Below, in pieces: positions 1 to 8,596 of a stretch of DNA of 64,000 bases; positions within the stretch are counted from its first letter, which is position 1, and each line of letters begins with the position of its first letter. Under the pieces are notes generated by a model, which was given only the letters and a program-made list of their open reading frames with translations, searched no databases and had not been told where the DNA came from. The stretch is taken from contig JAOAKA010000002.1 in NCBI GenBank assembly GCA_026413885.1, positions 62,001 through 126,000 of the forward strand. Direction: 5' to 3'. Source of the stretch: Sulfolobales archaeon. Its GTDB lineage: Archaea; Thermoproteota; Thermoprotei_A; Sulfolobales; NBVN01. Both the position numbers and the translations under genes were made by a program.

Positions 1-150
1 AGAAGGTGGATATGTAAGAAGTGCCGTGTCCCACTAGTTCCCGGCTTAACAGTTAGAGTAAGAATTAGAAGTACACACTCCTACTTAGTGATAGTTAAGA
101 AGTGTTTAATCTGCGGTTGGATAAATAGAACAGCTGTTAGTAGAAAGTAA
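1..150 (+). CDS. rnp4: Ribonuclease P protein component 4 (Rpp21/Rpr2), 3' part
   Basis: The gene is cut by the left edge of the window; only the last 49 residues are present, ending at TAA 148-150. They contain the family's C-terminal zinc ribbon: a CKKC knuckle, the stretch PLVPGLTVRVRIRS, then a CLIC knuckle followed by GW. This matches archaeal Rpp21/Rpr2, which binds the RNase P RNA and helps mature tRNA 5' ends in complex with Rpp29. All four zinc-ligand cysteines are visible. The N-terminal helices lie outside the window, so full length cannot be judged. Confidence 0.85.
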   Translation, partial: RRWICKKCRVPLVPGLTVRVRIRSTHSYLVIVKKCLICGWINRTAVSRK

Positions 151-324
151 GTCCTCTCACTCAAATAGAATACCTATGTTCACCTCACCATAGAGTTCTG
201 GCTAACACTATAGTCACTGCTCAAGATATTTACTCCACAGCTCTATGTAGTCTCGATGTTCTACATGATTCGCAGAGAAGACCTGCACTTACTGACTGGT
301 GATTGAACTTGAAGAATTCGAGAC

Positions 325-507
325 TTGCCTCATTCTCCAGTTTGCCGCGTCTACTCTTTAAAGTACAGGCTAGTGAGATTTAGACTGAGAGTACGATATG
401 CTGTTAATGACAATGGCGGTCATTCCATAGAAATCTGTGTAGAGAGCTGTGTATCTGTAACTACTTTATTAGGTGATGTAGATTATGCTTTGAGTAGAGG
501 GTTATAG
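325..507 (+). CDS. Small unknown protein (60 aa)
   Basis: A 60-codon frame opens at a TTG just after an in-frame stop at 310-312 and ends 30 bp before the next gene. Codon choice (AGA, CTA, GTA, TGT) resembles its neighbours. The product is basic at the N-terminus with two close cysteines in a CVESCVSV stretch. I recognise no family and see no strong ribosome binding site. It could be a real small gene upstream of the 538 gene or a chance frame. The 174 bp before it (151-324) show nothing I can name. Confidence 0.35.
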   Translation: MPHSPVCRVYSLKYRLVRFRLRVRYAVNDNGGHSIEICVESCVSVTTLLGDVDYALSRGL

Positions 508-537
508 CTTATCAGTTATAGCTGAGGAAGAGTTAGT

Positions 538-861
538 TTGGTGCGCAACTTGAAGACCATTACGTTAGTAGCCAGAGTTCCAGCTCTAGAGAGTGGTAAA
601 TATATCGCTAAAATTAAGCAGGTAGTCGGTAGTTTAATGGAACTCGATTTCAAGGTCCATCTCTTCATAGATCAGGGAGAGATTCCGGAACTCATAACGC
701 AGGGAGAAATAATAGACCTCAGGAAGACAAGTGTTAAAGACATCGTTAAGCGTATTCTAAGCTATATTAGCATAGATGTTTCAGATCCTGACATGTTAGA
801 GAAACTTGCTGGAGCCGGCATCAATGAGTCAGGAGAGCTCTTAGAGCCAGATTCTCTCTAG
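538..861 (+). CDS. Conserved-looking hypothetical protein (107 aa)
   Basis: An open frame of 107 codons; the start is TTG 538 or GTG 541, with GAGGA about 10 nt upstream. The sequence alternates short beta-like and helical segments (TITLVARVP, then IAKIKQVV, then FKVHLFID), suggesting a small alpha/beta fold, and ends in an acidic tail. No signal peptide, membrane helix or catalytic motif is visible. I do not recognise the family. It lies between the RNase P subunit gene and AMMECR1, which gives no firm clue. Confidence 0.6.
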   Translation: MVRNLKTITLVARVPALESGKYIAKIKQVVGSLMELDFKVHLFIDQGEIPELITQGEIIDLRKTSVKDIVKRILSYISIDVSDPDMLEKLAGAGINESGELLEPDSL

Positions 862-971
862 TTAGGTGAGCCTAGGAACTCTACACCTTATTCTTAGTTA
901 ATATTTTCGTAAGCTGAAAGTTATTACTTTTAACTAGGAAGATCTAGTGAGACCTATCTGAGGTACGAGGA

Positions 972-1628
972 ATGCCTGAATACGCAGACCCCACTCTACT
1001 GAGTCTAGAAGATGGAGCCTTTCTGGTGAAACTTGCGAGAAGAGCTGTTGAAGAGTATTTGAAGACCGGTAGCGTTATTGAGTCTCCAGCTGTAAGCAGC
1101 ACACTGCAAGCTAGAGGCATGACTTTTACAACTATAAGAAAAGCATATAGAGAGCGGTATCTGCTGCGGGGTTGTGTTGGGTATTTATCTCCTATCGAAT
1201 CTCTAGTTAAGAATGTAATTACAACAGCTCTTGCGGCCGCTTTTGAAGACCCTAGATTCGAGCCTCTGCGAGACGACGAACTTGATCATGTAGTTTTTGA
1301 AGTCAGTGTTCTATCTACCTCTAGAGAAATAAAATCCGTGGGTAGAGAAAGATCTCGAGAAGTAGTAATAGGTAGAGATGGACTTGTAGCTGAATATAGG
1401 GTACACAGAGGAGTTCTACTACCTGAAGTACCTATTGAGTACTGCTGGGATGAAGAAACATTTCTATCAGAGACATGTGTTAAAGCCGGTATGCCTCCAG
1501 ACTGCTGGTTGAGTGAGAAAGTAAAGATTAAGAAGTTTACCGCTAGAGTCTTTAGAGAAACCTCACCTAGAGGAAGTGTTGTGGAGCTAGATCTATCGAG
1601 AGAGTATCGAGAAAAATGCCGAATATAG
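972..1628 (+). CDS. AMMECR1-domain protein
   Basis: 218 residues, the normal length for archaeal AMMECR1 proteins. The family signature LRGCVG lies at residues 65-70 followed by YLSP, then an EDPRFEPL segment (91-99) and the VFEVSVLS strand (108-115). The cellular function of AMMECR1 proteins is not established; the LRGCIGY-type motif is the strongest conserved block. ATG start at 972 after a 110-bp gap from the previous gene, so it probably has its own promoter. No fusion to MEMO or radical SAM domains is seen, although those families often sit nearby in archaea. Confidence 0.93.
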   Translation: MPEYADPTLLSLEDGAFLVKLARRAVEEYLKTGSVIESPAVSSTLQARGMTFTTIRKAYRERYLLRGCVGYLSPIESLVKNVITTALAAAFEDPRFEPLRDDELDHVVFEVSVLSTSREIKSVGRERSREVVIGRDGLVAEYRVHRGVLLPEVPIEYCWDEETFLSETCVKAGMPPDCWLSEKVKIKKFTARVFRETSPRGSVVELDLSREYREKCRI

Positions 1629-1806
1629 TCGAATACACTAGAAATAACACATAGTTAAACTAACCACACAACTCAGAAGAGCTCGAAATACTAAAACATT
1701 ACTTCATCGCTACAATATTTTCGTGTTATGTATTTAGGTTTAACTGCCGTAAGCGGCTCACAAACTGTCTTCAACACGTTTTCAAATAAGAGAAATACTG
1801 TGAAAG

Positions 1807-1881
1807 TGCCGCGGCCGGGATTTGAACCCGGGTCACGGGCTCGAAAGGCCCGCATACTTGGCCGGGCTATACTACCGCGGC
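1807..1881 (-). tRNA. tRNA-Glu (anticodon UUC)
   Basis: On the minus strand the 7-bp acceptor stem GCCGCGG/CCGCGGC closes a cloverleaf with an archaeal D-arm (GTATAGCCCGG), a 5-bp anticodon stem CGGGC/GCCCG around the loop CTTTCGA, and a T-arm GGTTCAAATCC. The anticodon is TTC, so glutamate. No intron is needed for the fold. CCA is not encoded; the discriminator base at 1807 is A. The reverse complement of this locus creates short protein-like frames on both strands, which are not genes. Confidence 0.96.
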
Positions 1882-1906
1882 TCCAGATACTTATCGATAG
1901 CTCTAG

Positions 1907-1915
1907 TTTATAAAG
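1907..1915 (-). promoter_or_regulatory. TATA box of tRNA-Glu
   Basis: On the minus strand this reads CTTTATAAA, centred about 30 bp before the 5' end of the mature tRNA, the position expected for an archaeal TATA box. Confidence 0.75.
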
Positions 1916-1969
1916 GTTGTAAATAGGATCTGTGTTTCGGGTTAGCACACAGTTGCTTGGGGATCAACT

Positions 1970-3253
1970 GTGGCAGGTACAATAGAGTTCACTAAACCTA
2001 GTGATGCTCTAAAGAAACTTCTAGCTGAGGCTTCAGTTAATCTCGACGGAGAGTACGTGGATTTAGTAGATGCCGTAGGTAGATATGCTTATAGAGAGTA
2101 TGTCTCTAAGGTAGACTTACCACCGTTTAATAGATCAGCTGTAGATGGAGTTGCCGCCAGATTTGTCGATATAGCCGGGGCTTCGGAAAGCTCACCAATA
2201 TTGCTGAAACTTACCGGCAGTGTAGACGTAGATAGCACAGAAATTCCAGTGTTAAAGCAGTCAGAGGCTATATTAATATCTACTGGAGCACCCATACCTA
2301 GTGGAGCAGACGTCGTAATACCTGTAGAGTATTGTGCGATTAGCGGTGACTTAGTCTATATATATAGAACGTACCCAAAGTATGCTAATATATCTCTTCG
2401 AGGAGAAGACCTCAGAGTGGGAAGCATCATAGTCCGTAGAGGTACTAAGCTGAGGCCGTGGCATATAGCAGCACTAGCTGCTTCCGGCTATAGTCAGATT
2501 GAAGTATTTAGGAAGCCGAGAATAGCTGTAGTAAATACTGGTAATGAAATAGTGAGAGGCGTGATCCCCAATGTAACTTACTACGTAGTTACGTCATACG
2601 TAAGAGAGTTAGGTGGGGAAGTAGTCTACTCGAGAGTTGTTTCAGATGATATTGATGAAATAGCTAGAACACTGAGAGAAGCTGTTGAAGTCTCAGACGT
2701 AGTAGTAGTTACGGGAGGTACATCTGTTGGAGCTAGAGATGTAGTACCAAAAGCCCTCTTAAAGCTGGAGTATTCTCGTGAGGTTTTTCGCGGTGTTAGA
2801 ATAAGACCTGGTAGAACCGCTAGTGCTTACGTAGTGAGAGGAAAGCCGGTAATACTTGTATCCGGCCTTCCCGTCGCAGCTTATATTAGCTTAGACTTGC
2901 TTCTACCCCCTCTGTTAGGTAAGGCGTGTAGCACCCCCTTCGAATTCGAGTTAAAACCATCGATCGTAGGTAAGCTAATTAGGAAGCTACCTAATGAAGT
3001 CGGCTTTAGATCGTTCTACAGAGTTATTGCGTGTAGAGACCGTGATGAGGTGTTGATAATACCACTACGTCTTACAGGATCCGGCATACTCTCTACTCTA
3101 ATTAAAGGTAACGCTATACTCGAAATACCGGAAGACTTTGAGGGTTATGAAGAAGGAAGCATAGTTAAAGTAACTCTCATAAATCCCTTAGTCAATTGCT
3201 CAGATATCGTCAATGGAGGACATGATCTTAAGCGTGGAGACAGCACACAGTGA
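1970..3253 (+). CDS. moeA: Molybdopterin molybdenumtransferase MoeA
   Basis: 427 residues, typical for MoeA, which inserts molybdate (or tungstate) into adenylylated molybdopterin at the end of cofactor synthesis. Visible motifs: PPFNRSAVDG (51-60, usually PPFxxSAMDGYA), TGAPIP (105-110) with GADVVIPVE, GEDLRVG (145-151), the nucleotide-binding TGNE (190-193), GGTSVG (249-254), then a C-terminal beta domain. GTG start. The usual DGYA is DGVA here, a mild change. It is a monocistron separated from the tRNA gene by 88 bp. The cofactor could serve the molybdenum hydroxylase at 46629-50329. Confidence 0.95.
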   Translation: MAGTIEFTKPSDALKKLLAEASVNLDGEYVDLVDAVGRYAYREYVSKVDLPPFNRSAVDGVAARFVDIAGASESSPILLKLTGSVDVDSTEIPVLKQSEAILISTGAPIPSGADVVIPVEYCAISGDLVYIYRTYPKYANISLRGEDLRVGSIIVRRGTKLRPWHIAALAASGYSQIEVFRKPRIAVVNTGNEIVRGVIPNVTYYVVTSYVRELGGEVVYSRVVSDDIDEIARTLREAVEVSDVVVVTGGTSVGARDVVPKALLKLEYSREVFRGVRIRPGRTASAYVVRGKPVILVSGLPVAAYISLDLLLPPLLGKACSTPFEFELKPSIVGKLIRKLPNEVGFRSFYRVIACRDRDEVLIIPLRLTGSGILSTLIKGNAILEIPEDFEGYEEGSIVKVTLINPLVNCSDIVNGGHDLKRGDSTQ

Positions 3254-3312
3254 TAGTGACCTAGTATTTGAAATAACTTCTAGTTACTGCAGCTAGTATT
3301 GTCTCTATCCTA

Positions 3313-3322
3313 CCTATATAAC
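3313..3322 (+). promoter_or_regulatory. TATA box of the UPF0216 gene
   Basis: CCTATATAAC centred about 37 bp before the GTG start at 3354. This places transcription start near 3343, just before a GGTGGG ribosome binding site at 3345-3350. Confidence 0.5.
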
Positions 3323-3353
3323 TTATAGAGTAGTATAGACTTACGGTGGGGCC

Positions 3354-3806
3354 GTGAGTAACAGTGACTTAATCGAGATATTGCTTAAGGAAGAGCTTAG
3401 AATAGCGAATAAACACCTTCCACGTTCTAGAAAAACTCTTAGAGAGCTTCTGAGTGAAGACTATCCGAGTGTTCTATGTCGAGATGGGTCTCGGCACTTC
3501 TTTAGGCGGAGTGAGCTAGAAAGCATCTCCAGATTAGTCGATAGAGAGAGCTTGGATAACATCCTCTTACCCATCGTTATAACTATAGTTCCTGAGTCAG
3601 AAGGTATTGTTGGTATTGTAGAGGATAGACACTCAGTTGAGCTAGTATGTAGAGCACTAGGTTTAGAGTGTGAAGGCGAGAAAATATTTCTCTATAGACC
3701 CCAGCTCTATGAATTAAGAAAGAACTACTCTACGATTTTTCAATTAGCTCTCTCGTATGTAGTTACTTCAAGCTCGGAAGGCCCAGATGTAGAGCTGCGG
3801 ACTTAA
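3354..3806 (+). CDS. UPF0216 (DUF61) family protein
   Basis: 150 residues. The hallmark N-terminal segment is present: NKHLPRSRKTLRELL at 18-32, then a DGSRHFFRRSEL block (44-55) and LPIVITIVPESEG, as in archaeal UPF0216 proteins. Function is unknown for the family. GTG start with a GGTGGG ribosome binding site 4 nt upstream. No membrane segment. It precedes the ATP synthase operon by 135 bp. That gap contains a 6-bp hairpin (CGCAGA/TCTGCG, 3833-3858), so co-transcription is not assumed. Confidence 0.85.
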   Translation: MSNSDLIEILLKEELRIANKHLPRSRKTLRELLSEDYPSVLCRDGSRHFFRRSELESISRLVDRESLDNILLPIVITIVPESEGIVGIVEDRHSVELVCRALGLECEGEKIFLYRPQLYELRKNYSTIFQLALSYVVTSSSEGPDVELRT

Positions 3807-3941
3807 GACTAGATACTACATATCTCTACTGGACCGCAGATTAATGTCTAAGTCTGCGAGCCCTGAGATAGTTTTCTAGAGTCAATACAGCTAGGATTTT
3901 AGCTTATTACTGACTGGTCTTAGTGAATGGATGGTGTCTAG

Positions 3942-4247
3942 TTGAGCGATGTCATTACAAACATCGAAGCAGAAGCTGAAGAAGTTATCGAGAACGCTAA
4001 GAAGAGAGCTCAAGCTATTGTAGCAGAAGCTAGAGCTAGAGCAGAGAGCATCTTATCTGATGATAGCTATAAGAAAGAACTAGAGGAATTCAGGCGGACT
4101 GCTGAGAGAAACCTGCAGAAAGAAATCCAGGAGATCATGCTTCAAGCTGAAAACGAAGTAGAGAGAATACGGTCTATTTCAGAGAGCTCTCTAGATAGAC
4201 TAGCTAAGAAGCTTGCTTCTAAAATTGCAGGTGTCGTTATTGAGTAA
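3942..4247 (+). CDS. atpH: A-type ATP synthase subunit H (peripheral stalk)
   Basis: 101 residues, almost entirely heptad-like coiled coil rich in A, E, R and K (IEAEAEEVIENAKKRAQ and onward), as expected for the stalk subunit H/G that pairs with subunit E and ties the catalytic head to subunit I. TTG start with GGTG 6 nt upstream. First gene of the nine-gene operon. Its 3' end overlaps the start of subunit I. A TATA-like CTTATTAC lies at about 3903-3910. Confidence 0.85.
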   Translation: MSDVITNIEAEAEEVIENAKKRAQAIVAEARARAESILSDDSYKKELEEFRRTAERNLQKEIQEIMLQAENEVERIRSISESSLDRLAKKLASKIAGVVIE

Positions 4248-6177
4248 TATAAAGCAGACCATCTTAAGTGACCCAGATGTAGCTCTCAAAATTGTTGTTG
4301 TAGTTCCTAGAGATTATGTAGGTGAAGTAACTGAATTACTTCTAAAAAGAGAAGTATTGGAGCCTGTGGTTCTAGAGCCAGGCACTCCACTACTTAGAGA
4401 ATATGAAGCATACTTCTCTTTGCTGAAGAAAGCTGGAGAGATATGTAAGTACTTGGAGTCAAATATTGAAGAGAAAATAGTGGTTCGAGTTGAAATACCT
4501 CAGGGAAGTATAAAAAGCACGGTAGAGTCTCTAGTAGCTGTCGTAGAAGACATATACGAGAAAGTTAAAAGCTTAAATACAGTGATCTCGTCTCACAAAG
4601 CAGAGCTAGAAGAATTGGAAGCTATAAAGAAGCTTACTGAAGCACTAATAGCTAGACACCCAGATGGGAGAATTTCCCTCATCAATTACTCTGGAAGACT
4701 AGTAGTCACAAAATCTCTAATAGCTACTGAAGGAACTTATGAACAGCTTAAGAGTAAGTCACTCTCAGTAATTGAAGCTGTAGAATATGGAAAAAAGATA
4801 GTGGCTTCTCTAGCTTTCAGTAGGGAAACATTCAACGAAATAGCTAGGACCGCTAGTGCGGATATGAAGTTCTTGGAAATTGAAGAAGCTCCAACTGAGA
4901 CACTAGCGAATTTCACAGCTAGATTAGACAAGAGAATAACTGAAATAGGTAAGATTATTGAGGAATTCACAGCTAGAAAGCATGATATACTTAAGTCTGC
5001 GATTAGAGACATAGCTGTACTGAAGTCTCTAGTTGAATCTGAGTATGAGAGAAACAAGATTCTTCAAAGTGCTCTAAGCTCGAAATTTGTTGTAGCTATC
5101 ACTGGGTGGATTCCGAGGTCTAAAGTCGATGGTGTAGTAAAGTCTCTCGATTCATACCCGGTATATGTAGGTCTCCTTGAAGACGAGAATCCACCGGTAG
5201 ACTTTAAGAATCTCGCTCCATTTAAGCCGTTCGAGCTACTAACAGAGCTATATGGAATACCTTCTCCTCACGAGTGGGATCCAACACCACTTCTCACTTA
5301 CTCATTCCTGCTCTTCTTCTCCTTAATGATGTCTGATGCCGGTTACGGACTGGGGGTTGTCTTAGCTACGAGGTATATTTTACCTAGATTCACGATCGAT
5401 CCTGAGTCTCCAGGCTTTCTGAGGCTTAAGAAAATCCTCTATACTGGTGGTATATTGAGCATAGTGACTGGTATATTATCTAAGAGTTTCCTAGGTTCAT
5501 TGATAGGTAGGTATATACCGATAGAGAGACCTCTCATAAATACCTTCGATATAATGAAGCTAATAGGACTGAGCCTAGCGATAGGATTTGTATTTACTTT
5601 TCTATCACATAGTATAGCTCTAGCTAAAAATGTGAAGCTCCGCAGAAGCTACGATGCAGTCTACGAAATCGGTGTAATGCTCACAATGTTGGGTGGAGTA
5701 TTTGTTGTAACTAGAGTATTTAACTTAGGGTGGATGACTGTATCGGAAGACCTCTATAGAGCTACTCTCTCTATAACCCTCATCGGAGTAGCTCTAGTAG
5801 TATTTACAAAGATCAAGACAATGGGTGGTGTTGGAGGTTTTCTCTGGCTCTTCGATATCGTAGGAATAGTGGGAGACGTCTTCTCGTATGTTAGAATAGC
5901 CGGTATTGCTGGTGGAACAGCTTTTTTAGCAGAAGCTTTCAATAGCATATTAGCCGGTGTAGTCAGCAGTCTAGTAGGTCTGAACTACACAGCCGGTATC
6001 GCGTTAGGAGTTCTCCTAGCACTAGTAATACACACTCTAAACTTAGCTCTCTCAGCAGTAAGTCCATTCGTACACTCACTGCGGCTATGTCTATTTGAGA
6101 TATCTTCTAAATTCTTTGAAGCACAGGGAAGAAGGATAAAACCCGTTAAAATGGTTATTGGAAAAATGGTGGTGTAG
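4240..6177 (+). CDS. atpI: A-type ATP synthase subunit I (a subunit, membrane)
   Basis: About 645 residues: an N-terminal cytosolic half with long helices (roughly 1-330) that forms the stalk platform, then a C-terminal half with about seven to eight membrane helices beginning near PLLTYSFLLFFSLMMSDAGYG. This half forms the ion half-channels against the proteolipid ring. I choose TTG 4240 because AGGTG lies 6-7 nt upstream (4229-4233) and it overlaps atpH by only 8 bp. The frame itself opens further up at 4213. The late segment near LALVIHTLNLALSAVSPFVHSLRL holds the conserved arginine and H/S-rich region of the a subunit. Confidence 0.93.
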   Translation: MSNIKQTILSDPDVALKIVVVVPRDYVGEVTELLLKREVLEPVVLEPGTPLLREYEAYFSLLKKAGEICKYLESNIEEKIVVRVEIPQGSIKSTVESLVAVVEDIYEKVKSLNTVISSHKAELEELEAIKKLTEALIARHPDGRISLINYSGRLVVTKSLIATEGTYEQLKSKSLSVIEAVEYGKKIVASLAFSRETFNEIARTASADMKFLEIEEAPTETLANFTARLDKRITEIGKIIEEFTARKHDILKSAIRDIAVLKSLVESEYERNKILQSALSSKFVVAITGWIPRSKVDGVVKSLDSYPVYVGLLEDENPPVDFKNLAPFKPFELLTELYGIPSPHEWDPTPLLTYSFLLFFSLMMSDAGYGLGVVLATRYILPRFTIDPESPGFLRLKKILYTGGILSIVTGILSKSFLGSLIGRYIPIERPLINTFDIMKLIGLSLAIGFVFTFLSHSIALAKNVKLRRSYDAVYEIGVMLTMLGGVFVVTRVFNLGWMTVSEDLYRATLSITLIGVALVVFTKIKTMGGVGGFLWLFDIVGIVGDVFSYVRIAGIAGGTAFLAEAFNSILAGVVSSLVGLNYTAGIALGVLLALVIHTLNLALSAVSPFVHSLRLCLFEISSKFFEAQGRRIKPVKMVIGKMVV

Positions 6178-6291
6178 CTAGAATTAGCTAGACTATTTAC
6201 ACTAGATAGTAGAACACTTATACATACTTATACTCAGCGAGATCAGTAAAATAGGTTTCATAAGTTATACTATGAAATACGTATGAAAGTG

Positions 6292-6300
6292 CTTATATAA
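6292..6300 (+). promoter_or_regulatory. Internal operon TATA box before atpK
   Basis: CTTATATAA lies inside the 154-bp gap between atpI and atpK, centred about 36 bp before the ATG. It predicts transcription start near 6322. It is the only large gap in the operon. A separate promoter here would raise proteolipid expression, which fits the multi-copy ring. Confidence 0.55.
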
Positions 6301-6331
6301 GATATCGGTATTTAACCTAGGAGAGCTGTTA

Positions 6332-6811
6332 ATGGATGCCGGTGTATTAGCTTATCTAGCTCCCGCACTGGCGGAAGCGCTCGCAGTAATCGGAACTACG
6401 CTGGGGATAAGGAGAGCAGCATCTGTAGGGCTCTCCATAATATCTGAAGAACCAGCTATGAGAGCACCAGTATTACTCTTAACGTTCTTTCCAGCATCTC
6501 AGACACTAATCTATGGGTTTGTCTTCGTCTACTTCATGTATGTACAGTATCTACCGACAGCTATGAGCAAGTATGGTGGTATAGTTCCTCTAACAGTAGC
6601 ATTAGCGTTTCTAGGAATCTCTCTATTTGTAGGATTCGCTCAGCTATTTTCAGCTTGGATGCAGGGTATTGTATGTGCTGACGCGATATCTCTCTTAGTA
6701 AAAACTAGGGGAGGTATATTCTCAATGGGTCTAATACTAGCTGCTTACGAAGAACTCTTCGGAATGCTCGGACTGGTCTACGGCTTCCTAATGGCTTCTC
6801 TGGTGATCTAA
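6332..6811 (+). CDS. atpK: A-type ATP synthase subunit K (proteolipid c)
   Basis: 159 residues forming two helical hairpins (four membrane helices). The ion-carrying carboxylate is only in the second hairpin (E141 in AAYEELFGMLG). The first hairpin has S56-Q57 (FFPASQTLIYG) where a duplicated H+-type subunit could carry Glu. Aligned from memory to the Enterococcus hirae NtpK sodium ring, S56, Q57, Q111 and E141 match Thr64, Gln65, Gln110 and Glu139, all Na+ ligands. ATG start; the stop overlaps the atpE start (TAATG). Its own TATA box precedes it. Confidence 0.93.
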   Translation: MDAGVLAYLAPALAEALAVIGTTLGIRRAASVGLSIISEEPAMRAPVLLLTFFPASQTLIYGFVFVYFMYVQYLPTAMSKYGGIVPLTVALAFLGISLFVGFAQLFSAWMQGIVCADAISLLVKTRGGIFSMGLILAAYEELFGMLGLVYGFLMASLVI

Positions 6812-7410
6812 TGAATTCTCTCGAATCACTGAGAGAAGCTGTTTTAAGGAAAGCGAGAGATGAGTCTGAAAAAATAATATTAAGTGCTCAAGAAAGTGCT
6901 AAGAAGATCTTGGAGGAAGCAGTAGGAAGAAAGAAAGTTATGATAGAGTCTGAGAAGAGGAAGGTCATTTCAGAATTAAACTATGAAGCTAGAGTTGCTG
7001 AAGCTAGGCTGAAAGCTAGAATATCCGTCAGTAAAGCAAAACATGAAGTAATTAATAAAGCTGTTAGTAGAGCAGTGAAGATTCTTGAAGAACTACCTCC
7101 AGAGCTTAGGTGGAAGTCTCTAAGAACACTCTTAGAGGAAGCAGTTAAAGAAGCTAGGAGTAGTTTAGGTGAGTTAAACAAGCTGATTGTGTATATCTCT
7201 GAGAGAGACCTTGAGTTATTTAAAACAATTGCTAGAGAAATACCGCTAACCTATGGAGTAGAACTGGAAGTGCGTACAGCTAGAATATCTGGGGGAGTTA
7301 TTGTTGAAGATCCTGAGGGTAAAATCAGAATAGACAACAGTTATGACTCTAGATCTACTGTTTTACTCTCTAGGTTAAGTAAGAGCCTCGTAAGAGAGGT
7401 GGGTATTTGA
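6811..7410 (+). CDS. atpE: A-type ATP synthase subunit E (peripheral stalk)
   Basis: 199 residues. The N-terminal half is a long charged coiled coil that pairs with subunit H. The C-terminal half is a small alpha/beta domain (IARE, YGVELEVR, ISGGVIVED) that binds the head. The motif GGVIVEDPEGKIRIDNSYDSR is close to the family signature in which this domain ends. Starts with ATG overlapping the atpK stop, and its stop overlaps the atpC TTG start, so translation is coupled. Confidence 0.93.
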   Translation: MNSLESLREAVLRKARDESEKIILSAQESAKKILEEAVGRKKVMIESEKRKVISELNYEARVAEARLKARISVSKAKHEVINKAVSRAVKILEELPPELRWKSLRTLLEEAVKEARSSLGELNKLIVYISERDLELFKTIAREIPLTYGVELEVRTARISGGVIVEDPEGKIRIDNSYDSRSTVLLSRLSKSLVREVGI

Positions 7411-8258
7411 AGCCATCTAGAGAAGTATCCGTCGGCTTGATTAGAACTCTACTTAGTAGACCTCCTAGAATATCAGATATGCTTGAAGCAGCTCTAAAGG
7501 ATCTAGATGTAGGTATAGAATCAGTTTCTCAGCAGTATGGATTTAGAATATTGTTTACAAATCTACGTGATGTAAAATCGTATGAAGAACTCGATAAACA
7601 AGTACTCGCAGTTCTCAGAAACGAAGTCTGCGAAGTAGTTAAAGCTCTACCTGAGAACTACGTAGATTTCGTTAAAACCTTCTTTAAGTTGATGGATATA
7701 GAGATTCTCTGTCTAGAGACCCCACCAAGTAGAGTAATTAGTATGAGTCTAGGATCTATTGCAGAGAGTAAGTCTAGCGATTTTGAGGGTGTAGTAGCCC
7801 ACATGCACGATGTGTGTGTAGAGAGAGGTATTGACAGCGTGTATGTCGAGTATTTAAATAGGGTATTGAAATCTCTCACCACAGTTGATGAAGACTACCG
7901 GTGGGTGTATGAAGCTGTAAAATCACTAGTAGCTCTTCACTACTATAGATACCTCAAGAACTCCGAACTTCTTAGACTAGAAATTAAGAACTTCGAAAAC
8001 TTTCTTAAGATCCTCGACCTAGATCCACTAACTGAAATAACTCTCAAAAAATCTCTAGAAGCCTTAAGTAGAGTTGACGTGGCTGAACTATCTAAGTATA
8101 CTGTTTACGAAGCCTCTGAAGCTCTAGATATAGCTACTAAGCTCACATACTTCAGAGAAGGTTTAATCAACATACTAACTTTTTATTTAATCAGTAAGTA
8201 CTACGAAACAAAAGTTACGCGATACGTATTTCTTCCTAAAGTCTTGAAGAGGTGGTAG
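7407..8258 (+). CDS. atpC: A-type ATP synthase subunit C (central stalk socket)
   Basis: 283 residues, somewhat shorter than most archaeal subunit C proteins (about 330-380), mostly helical and repeat-like, as expected for the funnel that connects the D/F rotor shaft to the proteolipid ring. Assignment rests mainly on operon position between E and F and on fold character, because sequence conservation in this family is low. TTG start overlaps the atpE stop by 4 bp. Its end overlaps atpF by 7 bp. Confidence 0.85.
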   Translation: MKPSREVSVGLIRTLLSRPPRISDMLEAALKDLDVGIESVSQQYGFRILFTNLRDVKSYEELDKQVLAVLRNEVCEVVKALPENYVDFVKTFFKLMDIEILCLETPPSRVISMSLGSIAESKSSDFEGVVAHMHDVCVERGIDSVYVEYLNRVLKSLTTVDEDYRWVYEAVKSLVALHYYRYLKNSELLRLEIKNFENFLKILDLDPLTEITLKKSLEALSRVDVAELSKYTVYEASEALDIATKLTYFREGLINILTFYLISKYYETKVTRYVFLPKVLKRW

Positions 8259-8596
8259 AATTACCTGAAACCGGAGAGCTGAAACTAGTCGCATTGGTTA
8301 AGAAAGAGTTCCTACCTCTATTCAAAACTCTAGGTTTAAGTAATGTTGTAAGTGCAGATGAAGCCTCAAGTGCTACTTTAGCTCTAGAAGAACTCGTAAA
8401 ATCAGGGGATGTTGCTGTAGTTCTAGTTCAGAAATCACTTATGAGAACCATGAAAATACCTGCTGAAGTCTACAGTAAGCTATACCCAATACTTATTGAA
8501 ATACCGGATGAACCTGCAGATATAGCTATAGAATCTCGAGAGTATTACCGAGATATCGTACGCAAGTTTATTGGATACGAGATCTACGTAGGGTGA
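8252..8596 (+). CDS. atpF: A-type ATP synthase subunit F (rotor)
   Basis: 114 residues with the CheY-like alternating pattern of subunit F: a first strand LKLVALVKKEFL, then LVKSGDVAVVLVQKSL, then LYPILIEIPD. Subunit F sits on the D shaft and modulates coupling. GTG start inside the end of atpC, and the stop overlaps the atpA start, so it is embedded in the operon. Length is normal. Confidence 0.9.
   Translation: MVELPETGELKLVALVKKEFLPLFKTLGLSNVVSADEASSATLALEELVKSGDVAVVLVQKSLMRTMKIPAEVYSKLYPILIEIPDEPADIAIESREYYRDIVRKFIGYEIYVG

Noticed and set aside
1691-1948. Protein-like open frames on both strands over the tRNA gene
   Set aside because: They are frames through tRNA-Glu and its promoter with no family similarity.
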